NCBI RefSeq assembly: GCF_002441935.1
Contig: NZ_CP023668.1
Coordinates: 744,001-808,000 of the forward strand
Origin: Mesoplasma lactucae ATCC 49193
GTDB taxonomy: Bacteria > Bacillota_I > Bacilli_A > Mycoplasmatales > Mycoplasmataceae
Direction of reading: 5' to 3'
DNA: 64,000 nt
Shown: positions 43,314-53,911 of the stretch, in pieces
Position numbering within the stretch: the first letter of the stretch is position 1
How the letters are laid out: every line of letters starts with the position of its first letter
Translations under genes and position numbers: made by a program
The notes under the pieces: generated by a model
Told to the model about the DNA's origin: nothing
Seen by the model: the letters and a program-made list of their open reading frames with translations, nothing else
Databases searched by the model: none

Positions 43314-44300
43314 ATGAAGACAACAACAAATCAAAAGAGCGACTTTACTCGTTCATGTAGTTACTGTATTAATCTTGTTTTAAAGAAAAGACATTTACAA
43401 AACAAAAGAAAAACTAATAAAGCTTTAGAAGATAACTTAAACTGTTATAAAAACTTTATTATCCAATCTTTTAATAACTTAGATATTAAAAATATCTCTT
43501 TAAAACACTATCTTTCTTTATTACCAGATGAAGTATTAGAAAACGAAGATCGTTTAATTAATGCTTTATGAGATTTAAACGAAGGAAAATATATCTTTTT
43601 AAGAAAAGACTTATTTAGATATGTTTTAACTAATAATGATAAAAACTGAAACGAACTTCCTTGTGGAAACGTTAAAGAAGATTATTCTGAATTATTAAAA
43701 CAAGATAATTCATTAAAGATTAATCGTGAAATTAATGAAATTGATGATCCTCGTGACCAATTAAGATTCGATGAAAAAGAAGCTGAATTTGAAGAACTAA
43801 AACCAAGTCAAGCTCAAGAAATCGAACAAATGAGAATTGTGCAAAATATTATGTTAGGACTTTTTGTTAAAGCTTATCTTAAAAAAGAAAAAGATAATTT
43901 ATCAAAATGTCAAAGAAAAAACCTTGAAGAAATTAGAAGTTTTAACCGTTGAGTCTTAAAACAAAAACAAAAACAATTTGAAGCCTTAGCAAAAGAAACT
44001 GATCATGAAGAAATTGTTTCTAAATATTTTGATGAAGCAATTCGTGATGATATCAAACAAGCAATTTTTGATCCAGAACATTACAGTGCTAATATCAACT
44101 ACTTTGATAAAGAATTAAATAAACGTATTGAAAAAATTGCAGCACAAACTATGGATGATGAAGCTTGAAACAAATTGAAAAAATCTGTGTTTGAACATTA
44201 TGATGGAATCTTTTCAGTCTTTAAAAAACCTTTAGACTGTAATACAAAAGTAATTATTAAAGAAGGAGCAGATAGTGATGATTCAAGAATCATGCATTAA
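43314..44300 (+). CDS. hypothetical protein (328 aa)
   Basis: A 328-residue soluble, highly charged helical protein of unrecognised family. An N-terminal SCSYCINLVLKKRHLQNKRK segment (about residues 14-33) has a CxxC and a basic stretch. Residues 180-260 are likely coiled coil (SKCQRKNLEEIRSFNRWVLK and around). Several TGA tryptophans confirm the frame. The start has AAGGGAAAAA upstream. The 3' end overlaps the next gene by 23 bases. Because it shares a transcript with no characterised gene, no role can be proposed. Confidence 0.7.
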
Positions 44301-44805
44301 TTGAGGACAATACGGATGTAAATACTTTAACGTTCGTGATTGAAAATGAGCTGATGGGTCAACTATCTATCTTGTAAAAGAAAAAGACAACGACGAAGCT
44401 CATACTACAAGAGAATTTACAGACGTTTATTATTATCTTTGTGAAGATGATTACAACGCGATTATTAAAGATGCACCAGACTTCTTTTCTGATGTTGAAA
44501 AAATCGTTTATCATGATGGGATGAATTTAGATGAAAATCCTAAATTCAAATCAACTTCAGATCGTTATGTAAAATTAAGAGAAGAAAAAAAGGTTATTGA
44601 TGAAAACTTAAAAACCTTAAGATTCAATGTTGATGATTTAAAAAAACAATTAGAATATCTTCAAAATATTTCTGATGAAGATTTTAACCGTATGTATCGT
44701 GAATTCAATGAAGAACCAATGCATCAAAGAACCTTAAAAGCACCAGAAATCAGTAAAAATAAAAGAATTGAACTACTAGAAACTTTGATTGAAAAAATCA
44801 GTTAA
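44278..44805 (+). CDS. hypothetical protein (175 aa)
   Basis: A 175-residue acidic protein. ATG 44278 is used because AAGGAG at 44262-44267 is ten bases away. The N-terminal half (CINWGQYGCKYFNVRDWKWA, then GSTIYLVKEKDNDEAHTT) looks like a small beta-rich domain with six aromatic residues. The second half is a charged coiled coil (RYVKLREEKKVIDENLKTL, then DDLKKQLEYLQNIS). It starts inside the 328-residue gene and ends 31 bases before the rpsL promoter. I do not recognise the family. Confidence 0.7.
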
Positions 44806-44835
44806 ATAGTTCTTTTCTTTTTTAATTTTTTTCGG

Positions 44836-44841
44836 TATAAT
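44836..44841 (+). promoter_or_regulatory. -10 box of the str operon (rpsL)
   Basis: A perfect TATAAT stands 50 bases before rpsL. It is immediately preceded by TTTTTTTCGG, a run that also precedes the tuf promoter and the first giant permease gene. Confidence 0.6.
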
Positions 44842-44848
44842 TTTGTTT

Positions 44849-44867
44849 GTGTGAGTTCGATACACAC
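44849..44867 (+). promoter_or_regulatory. hairpin at the 5' end of the rpsL transcript
   Basis: GTGTG (44849-44853) and CACAC (44863-44867) close a nine-base loop right at the expected transcription start. It may protect or regulate the leader. Confidence 0.4.
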
Positions 44868-44891
44868 GGCAATGTGAAAGGGGGAAATACA

Positions 44892-45302
44892 ATGCCAACA
44901 ATTAACCAATTAGTAAAACACAACCGTCAAAAGAAAACTTGAAAAACTAAAGCACCTGCTTTAAACAGAGGAGTTAATACTCTAAAGAAAAAAGTTACTC
45001 ATGAACCATCACCACAAAAACGTGGAGTATGTACTCGTGTTGCTACTATGACACCTAAAAAACCCAACTCTGCGTTACGTAAATACGCACGTGTTAGATT
45101 AACAAACGGTATGGAAGTTAATGCTTACATTCCAGGAGAAGGACATAACCTACAAGAACACTCAGTTGTTTTAATTCGTGGGGGAAGAGTTAAAGACTTA
45201 CCTGGGGTACGTTACCACGTTATTCGTGGAGCATTAGATACTCAAGCTGTAAATGGAAGAAAACAATCACGTTCTAAATATGGAGCAAAACGCCCTAAAT
45301 AG
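44892..45302 (+). CDS. rpsL: 30S ribosomal protein S12
   Basis: A 136-residue decoding-centre protein. The conserved loop [20 protein letters not shown] is near residues 54-73 and [19 protein letters not shown] near 98-116. The lysines whose change gives streptomycin resistance in other bacteria (the second K of PKKPNS, and the K of RVKDL) are both the sensitive, wild-type residues. GTGAAAGGGGG precedes the ATG. It heads the rpsL-rpsG-fusA group, followed by a 120-base intercistronic region with a hairpin. Confidence 0.98.
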
Positions 45303-45340
45303 TACTAGTAGATTAGATTCTAAAATTATCAAATAAATGA

Positions 45341-45367
45341 CTATTGTCGTGGAAAGACCACAAATAG
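45341..45367 (+). promoter_or_regulatory. hairpin between rpsL and rpsG
   Basis: CTATT/AATAG outer arms and a GTGG/CCAC inner helix with an internal loop form a hairpin, not followed by a T-run. In E. coli the S12-S7 spacer is the S7 feedback site, so an analogous role is possible. Confidence 0.4.
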
Positions 45368-45422
45368 ATCTTTTAATAAATCAAATAATTATTTAAAGAA
45401 AGAAAAAAGGAGGGAAATTTAA

Positions 45423-45890
<468 letters not shown>

Positions 45891-45964
45891 TCATCAACGA
45901 TTTTGTCATATCTATAAACGATTTAGTGGATATGAACTATTAAAAATAAATGGAGGATACAAAT

Positions 45965-48034
45965 ATGGCAAGAGAATACGCTTTAAAAGATTACCGTAAC
46001 TTCGGAATCATGGCGCACATCGATGCTGGTAAAACTACTACAACTGAACGTATCTTATTCCACACAGGAAAAATTCATAAAATTGGAGAAACTCATGAAG
46101 GGGCTTCTCAAATGGACTGAATGGCTCAAGAACAAGAACGTGGTATTACTATTACCTCAGCTGCAACTACTGCATTCTGAAAAGGCCACCGTTTCAACAT
46201 CATTGATACACCAGGTCACGTTGACTTCACAGTTGAAGTTGAACGTTCACTACGTGTTTTAGATGGTGCTGTAGCTGTTCTGGATGGACAATCAGGAGTA
46301 GAACCTCAAACAGAAACTGTTTGAAGACAAGCAACAACTTATAAAGTTCCACGTATTGTTTTTGTAAACAAAATGGACAAAACTGGAGCAGATTTTGATT
46401 ACTCAGTTAAATCAATTGGAGATCGTTTAGGAGCACATGCAGTTGCTATTCAATTACCAATTGGAGCTGAAGATGATTTCTCAGGAATCATTGACTTAGT
46501 TGAAATGAAAGCTTACCACTATGATGGTGAAGCTGATGAAACAGCAGTTGAAATTGAAATCCCTGCAGACTTAAAAGACAAAGCTGAATTAATGCGTCAA
46601 GAATTAGTCGAAAACGCAGTTGAATATGATGAAGAATTAATGATGAAATTCTTAGATGGTGAAGAAATTACTATCCCTGAATTAAAATCAGCAATCCGTA
46701 AAGGAGTTATTTCAGCAAACTTCTTCCCAGTATTAGCTGGATCAGCATTCAAAAACAAAGGTGTTAAATTATTATTAGACGCTGTTACTGATTATTTACC
46801 ATCACCTTTAGACGTTCCTGCAATTAAAGGAACATTACCAGATGGAACTGAAGCTACAAGACCTGCTAGTGATGACGAACCATTCGCTGCGTTAGCATTC
46901 AAGGTTATGACAGACCCATTCGTTGGTAAATTAACTTTCTTCCGTGTGTATTCAGGTACATTAGAAAAAGGAAGTTACGTATTAAACGCAACTAAAGACA
47001 ATAAAGAACGTGTTGGACGTATTTTACAAATGCACGCCAACCACCGTACTGAAATTGATGAAGTTTATGCTGGAGATATCGCAGCAGCTGTTGGGTTAAA
47101 AAACACAACAACTGGAGATTCATTAACTGATGAAGCAAACCCAATCATTCTTGAATCAATGGAATTCCCAGAACCAGTTATTCAATTAGCTTTAGAACCA
47201 AAAACTAAAGCTGACCAAGAAAAAATGGGATTAGCTTTATCTAAATTAGCTGAAGAAGATCCTACTTTCAGAACTTATACTGATGAAGAAACTGGACAAA
47301 CAATTATCGCAGGAATGGGAGAATTACACTTAGACATCATTGTTGACCGTATGAAACGTGAATTCAAAGTTGAAACTAATGTTGGTGCTCCTCAAGTTTC
47401 ATACCGTGAAACTATTAAAAACCCTGCAAAAGCTGAAGGTAAATATGTTAAACAATCTGGAGGATGTGGATCATATGGTCACGTTGTGATTGAATTCGAA
47501 CCAAACCCTGACAAAGGATTTGAATGAGTTGACAAAATTACTGGAGGACGTGTTTCTAAAGAATACATCAACGCTGCACGTGTTGGTTTAGAAAACGCTT
47601 TACAAAACGGAATTATCGCTGGATACCCAATGATTGATGTTAAAGCAACAATCGTTGATGGATCTATGCATGATGTCGACTCAAACGAAATGGCATATAA
47701 AATTGCTGCTTCAATGGCTTTAAAAGAAGCATGTAAAAAAATGAACCCTGTTCTATTAGAACCAATCATGAATGTTGAAGTAACAATTCCTGATGAATAC
47801 TACGGAGATGTAATGGGAAACATTTCATCTAAACGTGGATTAATCGAAGGTTCAGAACAAAGAGGAAACGCACAAACTGTTAAAGCAAAAGTTCCTCTAA
47901 CAGAAATGTTCGGGTACGCAACTGAATTACGTTCATTTACACAAGGACGTGGAAACTACACAATGTTATTCTCACATTATCAAGAAGCTCCAAAATCAGT
48001 TGCTGAAGAAATTATTAAGAAAAACACTAAATAG
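45965..48034 (+). CDS. fusA: elongation factor G
   Basis: A 689-residue translocase GTPase. G1 is [14 protein letters not shown] near residues 18-31, G2 [11 protein letters not shown] near 59-69, G3 DTPGHVDF near 81-88, G4 [10 protein letters not shown] near 135-144. Domain IV and V segments include [18 protein letters not shown] near 497-514 and [18 protein letters not shown] near 442-459. Length is as usual. AATGGAGG stands before the ATG. It completes the rpsL-rpsG-fusA operon, and tuf follows after a structured 165-base leader with its own promoter. Confidence 0.98.
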
Positions 48035-48071
48035 TTATCATTAAAAATAACTAGTTGTTTTTCGGATAATT

Positions 48072-48077
48072 TATAAT
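48072..48077 (+). promoter_or_regulatory. -10 box of tuf
   Basis: TATAAT follows TTTTTCGGATAATT about 125 bases before tuf, giving the gene its own promoter in addition to read-through from fusA. Confidence 0.5.
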
Positions 48078-48100
48078 AAAATAGAGATAATTATAAAAAA

Positions 48101-48170
48101 CCTGCTCGCCCCAGAAGGGGCGGTAGAGACTTACAACAAGTAAGAAAGATATTAAGAGAAAATTCTCTTA
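48101..48170 (+). promoter_or_regulatory. structured leader of tuf (three consecutive hairpins)
   Basis: First, an unusually GC-rich hairpin CGCCCC-AGAA-GGGGCG (48107-48122), extended by CTGC/GTAG. Second, CTTAC-AACAA-GTAAG just after it. Third, TAAGAGAA/TTCTCTTA (about 48153-48170). None is followed by a T-run, so they are not ordinary terminators. A role in mRNA stability or translational control is inferred. Confidence 0.5.
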
Positions 48171-48199
48171 GCTATCGTTTAAGGAAAGGAAATATAAAT

Positions 48200-49387
48200 A
48201 TGGCAAAAGAAGCATTCGACCGTAGTTTACCTCACGTTAACATTGGTACTATTGGACACGTTGACCACGGTAAAACTACTTTAACTGCTGCTATTACTAA
48301 AGTTTTAGCTGCAGATGGTGGTGCAGAATTTAAAGATTACGCAAACATCGATAATGCACCAGAAGAAAGAGAACGTGGAATTACAATTAATACTTCACAC
48401 GTTGAATACAAAACTAAAAACAGACACTACGCACACGTTGACTGTCCAGGACACGCCGACTACGTTAAAAACATGATTACAGGGGCTGCTCAAATGGATG
48501 GAGCTATCTTAGTTGTAGCTGCAACTGATGGACCAATGCCTCAAACTCGTGAACACATCTTATTATCACGTCAAGTTGGAGTACCTCGTATCGTTGTATT
48601 CTTAAACAAATGTGATATGGTTGACGATGATGAATTAGTTGACTTAGTTGAAATGGAAGTTCGTGACTTATTAACAGAATACGACTTCGATGGAGATAAC
48701 GCACCAGTTATCCGTGGATCAGCTTTAGGAGCTTTAAACGGAGAAGACAAATGAGTGGACGCTATCCACCAATTAATGGACGCTGTAGATGAATACATCC
48801 CAACTCCAGAAAGAGATAACGCTAAACCATTCTTAATGCCAATTGAAGACGTTTTCACAATCACAGGTCGTGGAACTGTTGCAACTGGAAGAATTGAACG
48901 TGGACAAGTTAAAGTTAACGAAGAAGTTGAAATCGTTGGATTAACAGAAGCACCTAAAAAAACAGTTGTTACTGGATTAGAAATGTTCAGAAAATTATTA
49001 GATTACGCTGAAGCAGGAGATAACGTTGGAGCATTACTACGTGGTGTTGACCGTACTCAAATTGAACGTGGACAAGTTTTAGCAAAACCTGGAACTATTC
49101 ACCCACATACAAAATTAAAAGCATCAGTTTATGCATTAACTCAAGAAGAAGGTGGACGTCACAAACCATTCTTTAACAAATACCGTCCTCAATTCTACTT
49201 CCGTACTACTGACGTAACTGGAGAAGTTGAACTACCACAAGGAACAGACATGGTTATGCCTGGAGACAACGTGGAAATGGAAATCGAATTAATCAAACCT
49301 GTTGCTGTTGAACAAGGAACTAAATTCTCAATCCGTGAAGGTGGAAGAACTATTGGTGCCGGAACAGTTATTGAAGTTGAAAAATAG
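48200..49387 (+). CDS. tuf: elongation factor Tu
   Basis: A 395-residue GTPase delivering aminoacyl-tRNA. G1 is GHVDHGKTT near residues 19-27, G2 RGITINTSH near 59-67, G3 [20 protein letters not shown] near 81-100, G4 NKCDMVDD near 136-143, and G5 RGSALGAL near 173-180. Domains II and III follow at normal length. Codon use is highly biased and regular, as expected for a very highly expressed gene. AAGGAAAGG precedes the ATG. The leader carries strong hairpins. Confidence 0.99.
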
Positions 49388-49433
49388 TATTTATTACTAA
49401 TATTTGATTTTAAAGACTTAAAAACACAATATA

Positions 49434-49468
49434 AGAAAACAACTACTTTACGTAGTTGTTTTTTTTCG
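49434..49468 (+). terminator. terminator after tuf
   Basis: AAACAACTAC (49437-49446) pairs with GTAGTTGTTT (49452-49461), followed by T-run. Confidence 0.92.
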
Positions 49469-49517
49469 GTTAAAATAGGAAGTAAGAAACTTATTAGTTT
49501 ATTTATTTGGAGGTATT

Positions 49518-52500
49518 ATGCGATTTAGACTTATTTTTAAACAATCAATTCGCGATTTTAAGTCTAAAGCATTGCTATATACCGCCTTTTTTCTTTTCAC
49601 TTTTGTAATTCTTTCTTTAATTTTAGGGATGTTCTCATTTAACTTTGCCTTTCAAAGTAACGTTAATGCTTCTTTTAGTGCAAGTAAGGCTGTTAATTCC
49701 TATGAAGCTAGATTTAAATATGTTGACAAAGAAGCGCAAAATGAAGCTGATAAATATAGTCCTTCACAACGTTTCGTTGTAGATAGTGAAGGTATTTTAC
49801 AAAAATACGCTGAAGACTTATTAATGAACAATGAAGGTAATGTAACTTTATTTAATGGAGATCAATACAAACTATCTAAATTTGAACAAAGTGATATTGA
49901 TAGATTAAATAATAATAAAATTTCAGCTGGAGACCCCAACTTTTATTTCAATGTAATGGGAAACACTGGTGATGATTCATTATATATGTCAAACGTAATT
50001 GACTTAGGAACCAGAACCACTACTAATCTAAGTAACATAAGAAGTGAAAACAAAGATATTGGTTCAGGAGAAAATAAAAAGAAATCTTATGATTTAAAAG
50101 ATGCTTCTGGACTTAAGGAATCTGATTTAAACCTGGCTGCTTTGATGAAACTATATTGTCTTTTAGCTTCTCCAAGTATTGAAGAAAACCACAAAGGTTA
50201 TTTATATAAACAAAACTTTTTAGTTAAATACTATACTGAAAAAATCTTACCTGAAATTAATTATTCAGAAGATGATTATGGATTTTTAAACTGAGGAATT
50301 GATGAACGAGTTTATTCTGATGCAACCAAAGAATATGCACATATGGAATTTGGTGTTATGCCTTCTCGTACTAATTACACTAAAGAAGAAACTGATTTAA
50401 ATCCAGAACAAAACAATCAGTTCTATGACAATGGAATGAATGGATTACACATTGTTAAAGAATTAGATAAATCTGAAATCGGGAAAGAATATTTAGACAA
50501 TTTAAATTATGGTTATCTTTCACCATCATTTATGGTTGCAAATAAAATTAAAATTGGAGATATTATTCCTTTAACTTTTAAAGGAGTAACTTTAGCGCCA
50601 ATGAAAATTGTTGGTGCAGCAATTACACAAATGGGATTCTTTGACCGTTCTACACATTCATATCTATATGTCGATCCTTACTATTTAGTTAAGAATTTTG
50701 GATATTCTGGTTCTAATAGAATTAATTTCCATGTTCCTGGAGTTGGTTTAAATTATCAAGATGCTAACAAATGAATGAAAGAAAATGTGTTAAAAGGAAT
50801 AAATACTAGTACTCTTTTAAATGGTAAAGATATTGATGTTTTTCAACCGTTATTCAATTCTAAATACACAGAAATTGTGCCAATTAAATTAATGTACAGT
50901 ATTTTAGCTTATGGAATTGGAGTTTTTGCTTTAATTCTATTATTCGTTGTTTTCTTCTTTATTGCAAATGAAGGAATTAAGCTACAAAAACAAACCCTTT
51001 GATTCTTAAAAGCAATCGGAGAAAAACCAATTGTTCTTGCTTTAATGACTACAATTAATATCATGGTTCCATATACTCTGGCAGCTATCTTTGCTATCTT
51101 TGGATCCGTCATTGTTGGGAATATCATGAAATCAGCCATAGGTTCTACTTATGCTTTCTATATTCCTGGTTGAAACTTTGGTTGATTAACATTTGCTGCT
51201 TGAGCAATTGCTCTGGTTATTTCATTATTTGTATTCCTTGGAATTGATGCCATTATTTTAAATGGGGACGCTTTAACAATGGAAGGGCAAAGAAAAGTTG
51301 GTTGAGTTACTCAACTTTATATGAAGACAGCTCATATTTACAGCTGAATGCCTTCACAAGTTCAAATTGGAATATCCTTTATTGTTCAGAATATCTTTAA
51401 AAATATCATTACAGCTATTCTATTATTACTATCGTTTGCAATTGTATTATTTGCAATTGAATTTAACTCTGCTTCTAAAACATCAGCTCAATCTTATGAA
51501 AAATTAAATAAACCATATAAATCGTTAATGTTAAATAAAATAAATACAAATGACACAATTACATTAAATCAAGGATTCTTTAACAATTATGGAGTTCCTA
51601 TTAAAGGAAGAGAAACAGTTGTTGATGACGAAGGAGATTCTCCAAAAGACCAACCAAAACTACCAACAATTAACGAATTATTAGCAGCTGATTTTGCTAT
51701 GTCTTCAAACTATGACACTATTGTTGTTAACTCAACTAAATTGAGTGAAATCTCTGATGAACTTGCAAATAGAAAAAATGGAATGAAACCTATCAAAGAA
51801 GCTACTGGAAAACCTGACAGTTTCCATGGGTTATTATTCAATCAACTTCTTGATATTGGAAAAAGATTTTATGAACTAAGTCAAGTTTATCCAAACGTTA
51901 ATGAACTTGATGGAATGACTAAAGCAGGATTCTATGATACTTTAACTAACCCAATGACAGACCATTTCATGGATTATACTTTAGTAAAAAGTATTCTAAC
52001 TGAAGATACCCCTTATTCTTGATCTTCAAAAATGGTTGGTTTAAATGAAGAAGAACAAAAAACTATCGTTAATGGAATTGAAAAAGGTAGTGATTATTTA
52101 GCAAAAATCATTGTTAAATTCCACTTTAATGATTGAAGCGAAGAAGACTGACAAAAAACTATTAACGGAAACGCTGCTAGATGATTAAAGACTTTAAATG
52201 AAGATAACATTAAATCTTTTGCAGACATTATTACTAATGTTCGTGAAGCTGCTATCCAAGTTAAAAATAACATTTCATCATTTGATAACAACATTAACCT
52301 TTACTTTAATAAAGCAGTTGTTACAAATGAAGAATTAAGTTCTTCTGTTTTTGCTAACAAATGATATCGTGAAGGAACTGAAATTAATGGATTTGGATTA
52401 GATGCAGAATCTTTAGATTCATATAACCCTTTATTAAAATTAAATAAAACATTATTAACTCCTGATAAACGCTTTAATCAAGCAACTGATTATAAAGATA

Positions 52501-53813
52501 TGAAGGTATCAACATCAATTAAAAACGGAGATAAAGTTAACATTAGAGATGTTGATACAAGAGTTCATTATATTAACGCGAATGTTTCAGGACTTTACGC
52601 TCAACGTCATAAAGTTTCAAGAGGAGATATTATTAAATTAACAAACGGAACTTTTGCTTTATCAAATTCTCGTTTACCAGTCGTCTATGTTAAAGTTAAT
52701 GACATTATCGAACAATCCTCTGCTTATAATGAAGTCTTCTTTGAAAAGAATGACTTATTAAATTATCTTTCAGCTTCAATTGAAAATGGATGAAATGGCA
52801 ATGGATTAGATCCTAGTTCAACACCAGTTTTAAATAACAAAACTGAAACTCCTATTTCAATAGAACAAAGATTATTAAATATTAATACTCCAGAATATCG
52901 TTTATTAAACGGTGATATGACTTATGTTGATGAAACATCAAAAGCTAAAGTTAAAAAAGTAGTTTCAAGAAAAAGCTCTGATAAAGTTTCAAGTGCTTAT
53001 AGTTGAAACTATTCTCCCATTCCTGGTGATCCAATTGATCCTAAATCATGCGAATATACTCCTGGGTTAATTCAAAAACTAGCAGGGTATTCACCAGATG
53101 ATACCAAAATTAGTGGTGATTCAATTCAACAAGAAGTTAAACCAGAAGACAATTACATTCCCGATAATAAATACTTCTTAAATAACTCAACTTATGGTTT
53201 AAGTGAAGTTCCATTTACACTTCAAAACTTAACTTTAAATGCCAAAACTGGAGTTGGTTATTCAATGTTTGATTATCTAGGTTTACCAACATTTAATTAT
53301 GCTAATACAAGTTATTCAAATTCTAATGGAGGATTTGACACTAATTCTTATGTATCTGGTATTTATTTATACAATGTTATTACCAACCAGTTAATGGCTG
53401 CAGTTTATCCCATTACAGTTACAATTAATCGCTTTATTGTTATCTTATTAACAATTACAGCCATGGTTGCTTTAATCTTAATTACTTTAATTATTTTAGA
53501 AAATAGAAATACAATTCTTCTATTTAAAGCAATGGGTTACAAGAAACGAGAAATTAATATTTACTTAACTGGTGGATATATTATTGCTGCCATCTTTGCT
53601 TTAATCTTTGGAGCATTAGTTTCCTATTTTATCTTAAAAGTTGCTGCAAAAATGATCTTACAACAAGTCCAACTTTCAGTTTACTTTGTTTGATCATGAC
53701 AATTTATTGTCACTGGATTATCAATGACTGCTGTCTTTATAATTCTGGTTCTATCAACAGTTACTTTATATACAAACCGTTTGAAACCACGTGATGCTTT
53801 CAACGCTTTATAA
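49518..53813 (+). CDS. giant FtsX-type permease (1431 aa), copy 1
   Basis: A 1431-residue membrane protein with two FtsX/MacB-like permease units. The first helix (about residues 15-45, LLYTAFFLFTFVILSLILG) is followed by a large non-cytoplasmic domain (about 50-455). The first FtsX helices (about 458-580) carry LWFLKAIGEKP. A second starter helix near 612-650 (IGISFIVQNIFKNIITAIL) precedes another large domain (650-1290). The final FtsX helices (about 1298-1425) contain ILENRNTILLFKAMGYKKRE, ending in LKPRDAFNAL. No ATPase gene adjoins. Such proteins in Mollicutes may export lipoproteins or lipids, but this is not known. AGTTTATTTATTTGGAGG precedes the ATG. Confidence 0.85.
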
Positions 53814-53821
53814 AACCTAAA

Positions 53822-53851
53822 TTAAAGTATCTCGATATGAGATACTTTTTC
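53822..53851 (+). terminator. terminator between permease genes 1 and 2
   Basis: AAAGTATCTC (53824-53833) pairs with GAGATACTTT (53839-53848), followed by T-run. The permease genes are therefore separate transcription units. Confidence 0.9.
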
Positions 53852-53911
53852 TTATCTCACTTTTTAGGGTTTAAAAAGATATAAAATAAAATAAAAAAAG
53901 GAGTTAATGGT

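Noticed and set aside
44849-44867. A T-arm-like hairpin with a GTTCGA-type loop, suggesting a tRNA
   Set aside because: No acceptor, D-arm or anticodon arm can be built upstream; it fits better as a leader hairpin of rpsL.
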